Assembly: GCA_001423545.1 (NCBI GenBank)
Contig: LMOK01000002.1
Coordinates: forward strand, 620,001-684,000
DNA from: Orlajensenia sp001423545
GTDB lineage: Bacteria; Actinomycetota; Actinomycetes; Actinomycetales; Microbacteriaceae
Direction of reading: 5' to 3'
DNA length: 64,000 nt
The position numbers and the translations under genes were made by a program. The notes under the pieces were generated by a model. It saw only the letters and a list, made by a program, of their open reading frames with translations. It ran no database searches and was not told where the DNA came from. Shown piece after piece: positions 7,805-15,960 of this stretch. Numbering within the stretch: the first letter of the stretch is position 1; every line of letters begins with the position of its first letter.

Positions 7805-8481
7805 CACGCATCCTCCTGGTCGAAGACGAGACCGCCCTGAGCGAACCGCTCGCCTTCCTGCTCGAGCGCGAGGGCTACGACATGACGGTCGCGGCCGACG
7901 GGCCGAGCGCTCTGACCGAGTTCGACCGCACCGGCGCAGACCTCATCCTGCTCGACCTCATGCTCCCGGGACTCTCCGGCACCGAGGTCTGCCGCGAGAT
8001 CCGCACACGCTCGAGCGTGCCGATCATCATGCTGACGGCCAAGGACTCCGAGGTCGACGTCGTCGTGGGCCTCGAGCTCGGCGCCGACGACTACGTCACC
8101 AAGCCGTACTCCACCCGTGAGCTGCTCGCCCGCATCCGCGCCATCCTGCGCCGCCACACCGACGACGACCGCGACGAGGGCACTCTGCTCGAGGCCGGAA
8201 GCGTGCGGATGGACATCGAGCGGCACACCGTCGCAGTCGACGGCGTCGTGACCCCGATGCCGCTCAAGGAGTTCGAGCTGCTCGAGTTCCTGCTGCGCAA
8301 CGCCGGACGCGTGCTGACCCGCGGTCAGCTCATCGACCGGGTGTGGGGCAGTGACTACTTCGGTGACACCAAGACCCTCGACGTGCACATCAAGCGCATC
8401 CGGTCCCGCATCGAGAAGACTCCGTCGGAGCCGCGGATGCTGGTCACGGTGCGCGGTCTCGGCTATCGCTTCGAGGAGTAA
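7801..8481 (+). CDS. regX3: Response regulator RegX3
   Basis: This OmpR/PhoB-type regulator pairs with SenX3 and controls phosphate uptake genes. The 226-residue product has the receiver acidic pair VEDE, acceptor Asp52 in LILLDLMLPG, Lys in DDYVTKPYS, and a winged helix with LKEFELLEFLLRNAGRVLTR and VRGLGYRFEE at the end. The GTG start overlaps the senX3 stop (GTGA), so translation is coupled. A strong hairpin follows. Confidence 0.94.
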   Translation: MTRILLVEDETALSEPLAFLLEREGYDMTVAADGPSALTEFDRTGADLILLDLMLPGLSGTEVCREIRTRSSVPIIMLTAKDSEVDVVVGLELGADDYVTKPYSTRELLARIRAILRRHTDDDRDEGTLLEAGSVRMDIERHTVAVDGVVTPMPLKEFELLEFLLRNAGRVLTRGQLIDRVWGSDYFGDTKTLDVHIKRIRSRIEKTPSEPRMLVTVRGLGYRFEE

Positions 8482-8523
8482 CCCCACCCGTCCGTTGCCA
8501 CGGCGAACATCCGCTGCTACGAC

Positions 8524-8555
8524 GAACGCCCGGTCCTCGTGGAGGCCGGGCGTTC
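8524..8555. terminator. Bidirectional terminator after regX3
   Basis: GAACGCCCGG and CCGGGCGTTC form a perfect 10-bp stem with a 12-nt loop between the convergent regX3 and lipoprotein genes. Confidence 0.75.
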
Positions 8556-8587
8556 TCGATTCTGCGGGCGGATGCCGCCGAACGGCG

Positions 8588-9097
8588 TTACTGGGCGACG
8601 ACCTCGTCGAGCTTGCCCGTGATCACGTCGATCGGCAGCAGGTCGGAGTACTCGGGGAGGCCGCCGTCGAGCACGGGAACCTGGAGGTCCTCGCCCTGCT
8701 CGTCGCCGTACTGGAAGTACACGTCCAGGAGCGAACCGGCCTGGGCGTCGAGGTCGCGCAGCAGCACCTGCTCGCCGTCCGCCGGACCGAAGAGGGTGGT
8801 CTCGTTGGCCGGGGCCGCGATCGTGACGGTCTTCTTGCCGTTGGACGACTCGTGCTGCACGGTGATCTCGGCGTCTTCGGAGCCGGAGTTCACGATGGTG
8901 ACGACGAGGTTTCCGAGCTTGCCCTTGTCGGTGATGATGACGGCGTTGCGGATGCCGATCTCACCGATGTCGCCGCTCACGCCATCGCTGGCGAAGTAGT
9001 GGTACGTGGTCGCCTGCGGTGCGACCAGGCCGCAGCCGGCGGTGCCGACGATGATCGCAGCCGCAACGATGACGGATGACGCGATACGCCCTCTCAC
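8588..9097 (-). CDS. Putative lipoprotein with a beta-sandwich-like domain
   Basis: The 169-residue product begins with a basic n-region, a hydrophobic stretch and the lipobox GTAGC (Cys about residue 21), so it is probably exported and lipid-anchored. The mature part (ITDKGKLGNLVVTIVNSGSEDAEITV, seen in pieces) looks beta-rich and resembles copper-chaperone PCuAC/DUF461-like folds, but metal ligands were not evident. The GTG at 9097 follows GGGAGG by 4 nt; a longer frame to 9274 exists but would place the signal peptide internally. It lies between regX3 and carD. The function is unknown. Confidence 0.7.
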   Translation of the reverse strand: MRGRIASSVIVAAAIIVGTAGCGLVAPQATTYHYFASDGVSGDIGEIGIRNAVIITDKGKLGNLVVTIVNSGSEDAEITVQHESSNGKKTVTIAAPANETTLFGPADGEQVLLRDLDAQAGSLLDVYFQYGDEQGEDLQVPVLDGGLPEYSDLLPIDVITGKLDEVVAQ

Positions 9098-9272
9098 AGT
9101 GCCTCCCAAGCTCTGCGCCCCCCATGACGGGAACCCGTGGCCGGGCGCGATGAAATCCGGTGTCGAGCCTAGCGCACGAGCGGTCTCGCGGGCGCGCGGG
9201 GCGCTGGCGGAGGCGAACCTTACCACCATGCAGCCTGTGGTATTCTGGAGGTTGCTGAAGGGACATATATTC

Positions 9273-9755
9273 ATGCTTTTCGAGGTCGGCGAAACCGTCG
9301 TTTACCCGCATCATGGTGCGGCAACCATCACCGAAGTCAAGACCAGGATCATCAAGGGCGAAGAGAAGGTCTACCTCAAGCTGAACGTCACGCAGGGCGA
9401 TCTCACGATCGAAGTTCCTGCTGAGAACGTCGACCTCGTCGGCGTGCGAGACGTCATCGGACGGGAGGGCCTCGACCGCGTGTTCGAGGTGCTGCGTGCC
9501 CCGTTCACCGAGGAACCGACCAACTGGTCACGTCGTTACAAGGCCAATCTCGAGAAGCTCGCTTCTGGAGACGTCATCAAGGTGTCCGAGGTCGTCCGCG
9601 ACCTGTGGCGCCGCGATCAGGACCGCGGCCTCTCGGCCGGCGAGAAGCGCATGCTCGCCAAGGCCCGCCAGATCCTCATCTCCGAGCTCGCGCTCGCCGA
9701 GAAGACCGACGAGGAGAAGGCGTCCACCGTGCTCGACGAGGTTCTCGCCTCCTAG
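9273..9755 (+). CDS. carD: CarD-family RNA polymerase-binding regulator
   Basis: CarD binds the RNA polymerase beta subunit and stabilises open promoter complexes, notably for rRNA. The 160-residue product starts MLFEVGETVVYPHHGAA, the RNAP-interaction (Tudor-like) domain; the C-terminal helical DNA-binding half includes NWSRRYKANLEKL and a Trp-containing helix (RDLWRRDQDRGLS). The length is typical. AAGGGA lies 9 nt before the ATG. A strong terminator follows. Confidence 0.95.
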   Translation: MLFEVGETVVYPHHGAATITEVKTRIIKGEEKVYLKLNVTQGDLTIEVPAENVDLVGVRDVIGREGLDRVFEVLRAPFTEEPTNWSRRYKANLEKLASGDVIKVSEVVRDLWRRDQDRGLSAGEKRMLAKARQILISELALAEKTDEEKASTVLDEVLAS

Positions 9756-9779
9756 CCGGTCGGTCCACCGGATCATCTG

Positions 9780-9812
9780 AAACGCGCCTCCCCACCTCGG
9801 GGAGGCGCGTTT
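9780..9812 (+). terminator. Intrinsic terminator after carD
   Basis: AAACGCGCCTCCC pairs with GGGAGGCGCGTTT across a 7-nt loop, a perfect 13-bp stem in the gap before ispDF. Confidence 0.8.
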
Positions 9813-9842
9813 CGCATTGTCGGGGGCCGGATACTCACGCGA

Positions 9843-9848
9843 TAGCCT
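9843..9848 (+). promoter_or_regulatory. Probable -10 hexamer of ispDF, leaderless
   Basis: TAGCCT lies 6 nt before the ATG at 9855 and just downstream of the carD terminator, so ispDF probably has its own promoter and no leader. Confidence 0.45.
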
Positions 9849-9854
9849 CGGCTC

Positions 9855-11048
9855 ATGAGTCAATCGCCTCCGGATGTCGCCGTCATCGTGGTCGCCGCCG
9901 GCAGCGGCACGCGTCTCGGGCTCGGGATGCCGAAGGCGTTCGTCGAGCTCGCGGGCCGGCCTCTGCTCGCGCACGCCCTGAGCGCGGTGTTCGCCCTCCC
10001 CGAGGCCGTGCAGGTCGTCGTCGTCGCGCCGGCCGACGGACTGGAGGAGGCGCGCTCCATCTGCACTGGGATCGCCGGACCGGCATCCGGGCACCTCACC
10101 CTGGTGACGGGAGGCGCGACGCGACAGGAGTCCGTCGCGGCAGGGCTCGGCGCCGTCGTCGATTCGGTGAACGTCGTCCTGGTGCACGACGCCGCCCGCG
10201 CCCTCACCCCGACGCGCCAGCACGAGGCCGTCATCGCCGCAGTGCGCGCCACGGGCGCCGGTGTCATCCCCGGCCTCGCCGTCGCGGACACCATCAAGCG
10301 GGTCGACGTCGACGGGCGCATCCTCGAGACCGTCGACAGGTCGCAGCTCTCGGCCGTGCAGACTCCGCAGGGCTTCCCCCGCGTCCAGCTCGACGTCGCC
10401 TACGCCGACGCCGCCGACGACCACACCGACGATGCCGCCCTCGTCGCGGCAGCCGGGGGAGACGTGCGCGCCATCTCCGGCGACCCGCTCGCCTTCAAGG
10501 TGACGACGGCCTGGGACCTCGCCCGTGCCGAGCAGCTGGTGACGGATGCCGCCCCCGCCCGGCCCGCGACATCCGGGTTCCGCGTCGGAACCGGCACCGA
10601 CGTGCACGCCTTCAGCGATGATCCCTCCGAGGAGCTCTGGCTCGTCGGCCTGCACTGGCCGGGGCAGGTCGGTCTCTCCGGCCACAGCGACGGCGACGCC
10701 GCGAGCCACGCCATCTGCGACGCGCTGCTCGCCGCAGCAGGACTGGGCGACGTCGGGGGAGTGTTCGGCACGGCAGACCCCGCGTTCTCCGGAGCCCACG
10801 GCGCCGTCTTCCTCGCCGAGGCGCGGCGCCTCGTCGAGGAGGCCGGCTTCAGCATCGGCAACGTGTCGGTTCAGGTGCTCGGCAACCGCCCCAAGCTGTC
10901 CCCACGCCGCGCCGAGGCCGAGGCCGTGCTGAGTGCTGCGCTGGGCGCGCCGGTGAGCGTCTCGGCGACCACGACCGACGGGCTCGGGTTCACGGGCCGG
11001 GGCGACGGCATCGCCGCCATCGCGACGGCGCTGCTGACCGAGCGCTGA
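9855..11048 (+). CDS. ispDF: Bifunctional IspD/IspF enzyme of the MEP isoprenoid pathway
   Basis: Two enzymes are fused in 397 residues. The N-terminal part (about 1-230) is MEP cytidylyltransferase: it has the nucleotide-binding VVAAGSGTRLGLGMPKAF segment, VLVHDAARAL, and VQTPQGF. The C-terminal part (about 238-397) is MEcPP synthase: RVGTGTDVHAF with the metal-binding Asp and His, GHSDGDAASHAICDALL, and TTTDGLGFTGRGDGI at the end. Together they catalyse steps three and five of the MEP pathway; IspE is not nearby. The fusion is known in several lineages including Microbacteriaceae. It is followed by cysS after 39 nt, where a separate -10-like hexamer is present. Confidence 0.95.
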   Translation: MSQSPPDVAVIVVAAGSGTRLGLGMPKAFVELAGRPLLAHALSAVFALPEAVQVVVVAPADGLEEARSICTGIAGPASGHLTLVTGGATRQESVAAGLGAVVDSVNVVLVHDAARALTPTRQHEAVIAAVRATGAGVIPGLAVADTIKRVDVDGRILETVDRSQLSAVQTPQGFPRVQLDVAYADAADDHTDDAALVAAAGGDVRAISGDPLAFKVTTAWDLARAEQLVTDAAPARPATSGFRVGTGTDVHAFSDDPSEELWLVGLHWPGQVGLSGHSDGDAASHAICDALLAAAGLGDVGGVFGTADPAFSGAHGAVFLAEARRLVEEAGFSIGNVSVQVLGNRPKLSPRRAEAEAVLSAALGAPVSVSATTTDGLGFTGRGDGIAAIATALLTER

Positions 11049-11074
11049 TTCCGGGCGAGGCGCGCTGCCGCCGC

Positions 11075-11080
11075 TAGTCT
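11075..11080 (+). promoter_or_regulatory. Probable -10 hexamer of cysS, leaderless
   Basis: TAGTCT ends 7 nt before the GTG at 11088, with no Shine-Dalgarno sequence between. Confidence 0.45.
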
Positions 11081-11087
11081 GGATTCC

Positions 11088-12506
11088 GTGACCGTGCGAC
11101 TCTACGACTCGAAGACCCAGTCGCTCCGCGACTTCGTTCCCCTCGTTCCCGGACGCGTCGGCATCTACGTGTGCGGGCCCACCGTGCAGTCGAGCCCGCA
11201 CATCGGGCACCTGCGGAGCGCCCTCGTGTACGACATCCTGCGGCGCTGGCTCGATCACGGCGGCAACGACGTCACCTTCGTGCGCAACGTGACCGACATC
11301 GACGACAAGATCCTCGCCGGCGTGGCCGAGTCGGCCGAGGAGTGGTGGGCTCTCGCCTACAGGGTGGAGCTCGAGTTCACGGCCGGCTACACCAGGCTCG
11401 GCATCCTGCCCCCGACCTACGAGCCGCGGGCGACGGCATCCGTCGATCGCATGCAGCACCTCATCGCCGTGCTCATCGAGCGTGGCCATGCCTATGCGGC
11501 CGCCGACGGCACGGGCGACGTCTATTTCGACACGGCGAGCTGGCCGGCCTACGGCGAGCTCACCCGCCAGAACCGCGACAACATGGAGGCGGCGACGGAT
11601 GCCGATCCCCGGGGCAAGCGCGACCCTCGCGACTTCGCGCTCTGGAAGGGCGCGAAGGAGACCGAGCCGGCATCGGCGTCGTGGCCGTCTCCGTGGGGCG
11701 GCGGCCGGCCCGGCTGGCACATCGAGTGCTCGGCGATGTCGCAGCGCTACCTCGGTGATGCCTTCGACATCCACGGCGGCGGCCTCGACCTGCGCTTCCC
11801 GCACCACGAGAACGAGCTCGCACAGTCGACGGCCGCGGGCCTGCCGTTCGCGAGCTACTGGGTGCACAACGGTCTCGTGAACGTGGCGGGTCAGAAGATG
11901 TCGAAGTCGCTCGGCAACTCCGTGTTCGCCTCCGAGCTCCTCGAGGCGGCCTCGCCTCTCGCGGTGCGCTACCTGCTCGGCCAGGCCCACTACAGGTCGA
12001 CGCTCGACTACAGCCCCGGCGGGCTCGCCGAGGCGCAGGCGGCCGTCGACCGCATCGCGGGCTTCCTCGATCGGGCCGCCCGTCGCCTCGCCGACACCCG
12101 CTTCGCCTCGACGGGGGCGATCCAGGTTCCCGATGCCTTCGCGGAGGCGATGGACGACGACCTCGCCGTGCCGCAGGCCCTCGCCGTGCTGCACGACACC
12201 GTGCGGTCGGGGAACGCGGCGCTCGACGCGGAGGACCTCGGAGCCGCGGCATCCGCCCACGGCTCCGTGCTCGCGATGGTGCGGGTCCTCGGCATCGATC
12301 CGGGAGCGCCCGAGTGGGCGAATTCGGGCGATGCGGCATCCGAGCAGGCTCTTGCTATGCTGGTAGGTCGCCTTCTCGTCGATCGATCCGACGCACGTAC
12401 GGAAAAGGACTGGGCGACAGCTGATCGCATCCGCGCGGAGCTCTCTGCGGCGGGCATCACCATCGAAGACACCCCGACGGGTGCGCATTGGAGTCTTGAA
12501 TCATGA
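11088..12506 (+). CDS. cysS: Cysteinyl-tRNA synthetase
   Basis: The 472-residue class I synthetase charges tRNA-Cys. It shows the zinc Cys in YVCGPTVQSSPHIGHLRS (the HIGH motif is here SPHIGHL), NVTDIDDKIL, the zinc-site WHIECSAMS and HHENELAQS, and the KMSKS loop in GQKMSKSLGNS. The C-terminal helical anticodon domain ends with WATADRIRAELSAAGITIEDTPTG, typical of CysS. It starts with GTG, and its stop overlaps the ATG of rlmB by four bases (ATGA). This cysS-rlmB pairing is conserved in actinobacteria. Confidence 0.96.
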   Translation: MTVRLYDSKTQSLRDFVPLVPGRVGIYVCGPTVQSSPHIGHLRSALVYDILRRWLDHGGNDVTFVRNVTDIDDKILAGVAESAEEWWALAYRVELEFTAGYTRLGILPPTYEPRATASVDRMQHLIAVLIERGHAYAAADGTGDVYFDTASWPAYGELTRQNRDNMEAATDADPRGKRDPRDFALWKGAKETEPASASWPSPWGGGRPGWHIECSAMSQRYLGDAFDIHGGGLDLRFPHHENELAQSTAAGLPFASYWVHNGLVNVAGQKMSKSLGNSVFASELLEAASPLAVRYLLGQAHYRSTLDYSPGGLAEAQAAVDRIAGFLDRAARRLADTRFASTGAIQVPDAFAEAMDDDLAVPQALAVLHDTVRSGNAALDAEDLGAAASAHGSVLAMVRVLGIDPGAPEWANSGDAASEQALAMLVGRLLVDRSDARTEKDWATADRIRAELSAAGITIEDTPTGAHWSLES

Positions 12507-13522
12507 AGTCGAGTAGCGGCAAGTCGCGCGCTGGCGCGGTACGCAAGGGCAAGAAGGGTCCCCAGGTGGGCTCGGGAGGGCAGGGCCGCCAGGCTCTCGA
12601 GGGCAAGAAGCCCACCCCCAAGGCCGAGGACCGCCCGTACCACCCCGCAGGCAAGCGGAAGGCGGCGCAGGAGCGCTACACCGCTGCCGGCGGCAAGAAC
12701 TCCTCGGGTGGACGCACGGCGGCCAACGGTCGCCCCGACACCCGGTCGCAGGGCCGCACCAAGCCCAAGAGCGAAGAGGCCGAGATCGTCACCGGTCGCA
12801 ACAGCGTCGTCGAGGCCCTGCGCGCGAAGATCCCCGCCACGGCCCTCTACGTGGCCGCCCGCGTCGAGATGGACGAGCGCGTGAAGGAGATCCTCTCGAT
12901 CGCCAACCACCGCGACATCCCCATCCTCGAGGTCATGCGCCCCGAGCTCGACCGCCTCGCCGGCCGCGACGCCGTGCACCAGGGCGTGGCCATCAAGGTT
13001 CCGCCGTACGAGTACCCGCACCCCGTCGACCTGCTCGAGGAGGTCATCGGTCGCGGCCAGACGCCGCTGTTCGTCGCCCTCGACGGCATCACCGACCCCC
13101 GCAACCTCGGTGCGATCATCCGCTCGACGGCTGCCTTCGGCGGTCACGGCGTCATCGTCCCCGCTCGTCGCTCCGTCGGCCTCACGGCCTCCGCCTGGAA
13201 GACCTCGGCCGGAGCCGCAGCTCGCACGCCCGTGGCGATGGCTCCCAACCTCACCGTCGTGCTCAAGGCGTTCAAGGACGCCGGAGTGTTCGTGCTCGGC
13301 CTCGACGGCGGCGGCGAGCTCTCGCTCCCCGGCCTCGAACTGGCCGACCGTCCCGTGGTGGTGGTCGTCGGCAGCGAGGGCAAGGGCCTGTCGCGCCTCG
13401 TCACCGAGACCTGCGACGCCGTCGTCTCGATTCCGATCAGCTCGGCCACCGAGTCGCTGAACGCCGGCATCGCGGCATCCGTCACCCTGTACGAGATCTC
13501 GAAGCTGCGCGCCGAACGCTGA
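12503..13522 (+). CDS. rlmB: 23S rRNA (guanosine-2'-O)-methyltransferase RlmB (SpoU/TrmH family)
   Basis: The enzyme methylates the 2'-O of a 23S rRNA guanosine (G2251 in E. coli). The 339-residue product has an unusually long, basic, low-complexity N-terminal arm (about residues 1-90, rich in Lys, Arg, Gly and Ser), then the substrate-binding domain starting TGRNSVVEALR, and the SPOUT knot domain with DGITDPRNLGAIIRSTAAFG, VVGSEGKGLSRL and SIPISSATESLNAGIAASV. The arm is common in actinobacterial members and may aid rRNA binding. Translation is coupled to cysS. Confidence 0.94.
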   Translation: MKSSSGKSRAGAVRKGKKGPQVGSGGQGRQALEGKKPTPKAEDRPYHPAGKRKAAQERYTAAGGKNSSGGRTAANGRPDTRSQGRTKPKSEEAEIVTGRNSVVEALRAKIPATALYVAARVEMDERVKEILSIANHRDIPILEVMRPELDRLAGRDAVHQGVAIKVPPYEYPHPVDLLEEVIGRGQTPLFVALDGITDPRNLGAIIRSTAAFGGHGVIVPARRSVGLTASAWKTSAGAAARTPVAMAPNLTVVLKAFKDAGVFVLGLDGGGELSLPGLELADRPVVVVVGSEGKGLSRLVTETCDAVVSIPISSATESLNAGIAASVTLYEISKLRAER

Positions 13523-13553
13523 CGCATGGCCTGAGCGGAGGAGTCACAGCGAG

Positions 13554-14327
13554 GTGACACAGGACGCGGAGCGGGACCGGCTGGTGCAGCGGGTCTACGC
13601 CCGCGCCTCCGCCGACGAGGCCGAGCAGAGCTACGTCGATCCCGACACCGGCGAACGTGTGAGCATGCGCCCGTCGGTCTGGGAGCTCATGCTCCACGAC
13701 CGGCGGGTGGCTGCGGTCGCTGCGACCCCGCAGGTCGAGGCTGCGGTTCCGGATGCCGCTGCCGACGCACCGGCGACGGACGCGGCGCCCGGCCCACCTC
13801 GCGGTGCGAGCCGCAGATCCGGCCGCCGCATGCTCCTCATCGGGCTCGCCGCCGGCGTGCTGATCGGCGCTCTCGCCGTGACCGCGGTCGAGGCCGTCAA
13901 CCGGGCCGTCCTCGCCGCCCGGCCGCCCACGCCCGCACCCACGGCGATGCTCGAGACCGTGTTCAACAGCCTCGCCTACCCGACGGCGAACCCCGGGGAT
14001 GCCGTCGTGCTGGGCTACGTCAGGGAGTCGTTCCGGCAGCTCGCGTCCGACATCGTCAGCGATGACGACGTGGAGATCTACGCGGCCATCCGAGACGACG
14101 GCGCCTACTGCCTGGTCTCGGTGGTCTCGGGGGTGCGCGCCGTGTCGGAGTGCGCGACGGCGGAGGAGATCGGCGAGCGGGGTCTCCGCATGGAGAAGAC
14201 GGCCACCCGGCGAGGCAACCCCGAGCTGTTGACGCTCACGATCGACTGGGGGCGTGACGGCATGATCACCTGGCACGTCGACGAGGCGGCCTACGGCCCG
14301 GAGACGACCGACCCTGCTCAGGGCTGA
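13554..14327 (+). CDS. Single-pass membrane protein of unknown function
   Basis: The 257-residue product has a soluble N-terminal part (about 1-80), one TM segment (about residues 93-120), then an extracytoplasmic domain with mixed alpha/beta character (VYGYVRESFRQL-like and DDVEIYAAIRDDGAYCLVSVVSG). The GTG start at 13554 is preceded by GGAGG at a suitable distance. It lies between rlmB and a DUF4397/sortase pair with no overlaps. No family was recognised. The C-terminal region, DGMITWHVDE, suggests a small ligand-binding or sensor-like fold, but this is only an impression. Confidence 0.6.
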   Translation: MTQDAERDRLVQRVYARASADEAEQSYVDPDTGERVSMRPSVWELMLHDRRVAAVAATPQVEAAVPDAAADAPATDAAPGPPRGASRRSGRRMLLIGLAAGVLIGALAVTAVEAVNRAVLAARPPTPAPTAMLETVFNSLAYPTANPGDAVVLGYVRESFRQLASDIVSDDDVEIYAAIRDDGAYCLVSVVSGVRAVSECATAEEIGERGLRMEKTATRRGNPELLTLTIDWGRDGMITWHVDEAAYGPETTDPAQG

Positions 14328-14451
14328 CAGACACCGGCGGGCGTGTCATTCCGCACCGATCTCGTCGAGGGTGCATCCGAATGCCCCCCTTCGTACGGAA
14401 GTAGCAGTGACAGCACTTCTGAGCCCCGCGGGGCCCGACACGGAGGTAACT

Positions 14452-15279
14452 ATGCGCACGACCATCCTCGCCACCGGCATCGCCGCCGGTGCGCTGCTCA
14501 TCATCGGGGCCGCAGCTCCCGCCAACGCCGCAGAAGGAGACGCCCAACTCTCCGTTCTGCATGCGGTTCCCGACGTCACTGTCGACGTCTACGTGAACGA
14601 CGAATTGACCATCGACGACTTCGCGCCCGGGTCGTTGGGCGGCCCCCTGGCACTCCCGGCCGGAACATACTCCGTCGCCATCACGGCCTCGGACGCCGCG
14701 GATGCCTCGAGCCCGGTGATCGGGCCGGTCGATCTCGCGCTGGAGTCGGGAATGAACTACACGGCTGTGGCTCATCTCGGCGAGGACGGAACACCGACCG
14801 CGACGCTCTTCACCAACGACATCTCCACCATCGCGGCGGGGGAGGGGCGGCTGACGGTGCGCCATGTCGCGGCTGCGCCGGCTGTCGACGTTCTGGCCGG
14901 TGACACCGCTGTGATCACGGGCATCACCAATCCGAACGAGGAGATCCTGGCGCTTCCGGCCGGTGTCGTCTCGGCGTCGGTCGCCGCGACCGGAACGACC
15001 GATCCGCTGATCGGACCCGCCGACGTCAATGTCGCCGAGGGCGTCAACACCATCGCCTACGCGTGGGGAAGCCTCGACGATGACAATCTCGCTCTCGCGG
15101 TGCAGACGATCGAGGGACTGCACTCCAGCCCTGACAGCATCCCGGCCGGCTCCGCTGGCCTGGTCGCCACCAACGAGCCGTTCGACGCGACCGGCCTCTG
15201 GGTGGGAGCATCACTGCTGACGCTGCTCCTCGCAGCCGTCGCCGCCGTCGCGGTGACCCGGATCAGGGCACGAGCCTGA
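14452..15279 (+). CDS. DUF4397 cell-surface protein
   Basis: The 275-residue product has a Sec signal peptide (hydrophobic about residues 5-22, cleavage near APANAAEG), two DUF4397-type beta domains (SVLHAVPDVTVDVYVNDELT and RLTVRHVAAAPAVDVLAGDT mark the two repeats) and a C-terminal hydrophobic segment (about 245-266) followed by RIRARA. This is the layout of a wall- or membrane-anchored protein. A clear LPXTG was not seen before the C-terminal segment. A class F sortase gene begins 8 nt after the stop, so the protein is a plausible substrate. GGAGG lies 6 nt before the ATG at 14452; longer in-frame starts would precede the signal peptide. Confidence 0.8.
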   Translation: MRTTILATGIAAGALLIIGAAAPANAAEGDAQLSVLHAVPDVTVDVYVNDELTIDDFAPGSLGGPLALPAGTYSVAITASDAADASSPVIGPVDLALESGMNYTAVAHLGEDGTPTATLFTNDISTIAAGEGRLTVRHVAAAPAVDVLAGDTAVITGITNPNEEILALPAGVVSASVAATGTTDPLIGPADVNVAEGVNTIAYAWGSLDDDNLALAVQTIEGLHSSPDSIPAGSAGLVATNEPFDATGLWVGASLLTLLLAAVAAVAVTRIRARA

Positions 15280-15287
15280 CCACCAGC

Positions 15288-15950
15288 GTGAGTGCCGCGA
15301 CGAGGAGAGCAGTGGCCCTCGTCGTGGCACTCACGTGCGTCCTCCCGCTCGTGGGGTGCGGCGCGCCGATGGCCTCCCGACCGCCGGTCTCTGCGCCGAC
15401 GGTCGCAGCTTCGCTACCCGCGACGCCGTCTGCGGTGCCGCCGACTGCCGCGGTCACGGTTCCTGTCGCCGGGGCCGGGCTCGACCAGCAGATCCCGATC
15501 GCCGTGCCCCCCGTTCGGATCCGCATTCCGGCCATCGGCGTGGACATGAGCGTGCAACCGGAGGGACTGGCGGACACGGGCGCGATGGCGCTGCCTGCCG
15601 ATCCAGCCGACGCGGCCTGGTATCGCCACGGCTCGTGGCCCGGCAGTGCCGGCGGTGCCACCGTCATCGCCGCTCACGTCGACTCGCTCGACTACGACAT
15701 CGGGCCTCTGGCTCGGCTCCCGGAGGTCGTGGCGGGCACGGAGATGATCGTCACGACCGAGGACGGCCGCGACATCAGCTATCTCGTGCAGGACGAGGGC
15801 ATGGTGCGCAAGACCGACGTGGACTGGCGGGCCGTGTTCGACCGGTCGGGGCCACCGCGGCTGACGATCGTGACATGTGGAGGGGAGTTCGACTACGATC
15901 GCCGAACCTACCTCGAGAACGTCGTGGTGACAGCCCTGCCGCAGGGATGA
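15288..15950 (+). CDS. Class F sortase
   Basis: Sortases join exported proteins to the cell wall or to each other. The 220-residue product has a signal/anchor with the lipobox-like LVGC (Cys24), a Pro/Ala/Thr-rich linker (25-70), and a sortase core with VRIRIPAIGVD, catalytic His130 in AAHVDS, Cys197 in IVTCGG and an Arg at 205-206 in YDRRTYLENVVV. All three catalytic residues are present. The gene follows the DUF4397 gene after 8 nt, and this pair recurs in Microbacteriaceae and relatives. The true sorting signal recognised by class F enzymes here is unknown. Confidence 0.9.
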   Translation: MSAATRRAVALVVALTCVLPLVGCGAPMASRPPVSAPTVAASLPATPSAVPPTAAVTVPVAGAGLDQQIPIAVPPVRIRIPAIGVDMSVQPEGLADTGAMALPADPADAAWYRHGSWPGSAGGATVIAAHVDSLDYDIGPLARLPEVVAGTEMIVTTEDGRDISYLVQDEGMVRKTDVDWRAVFDRSGPPRLTIVTCGGEFDYDRRTYLENVVVTALPQG

Positions 15951-15960
15951 GCAGCCACCC

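Noticed and set aside
9528..12488. 986-codon minus-strand frame opposite ispDF and cysS
   Set aside because: Overlaps four well-conserved genes; it exists because GC-rich DNA lacks stop codons.
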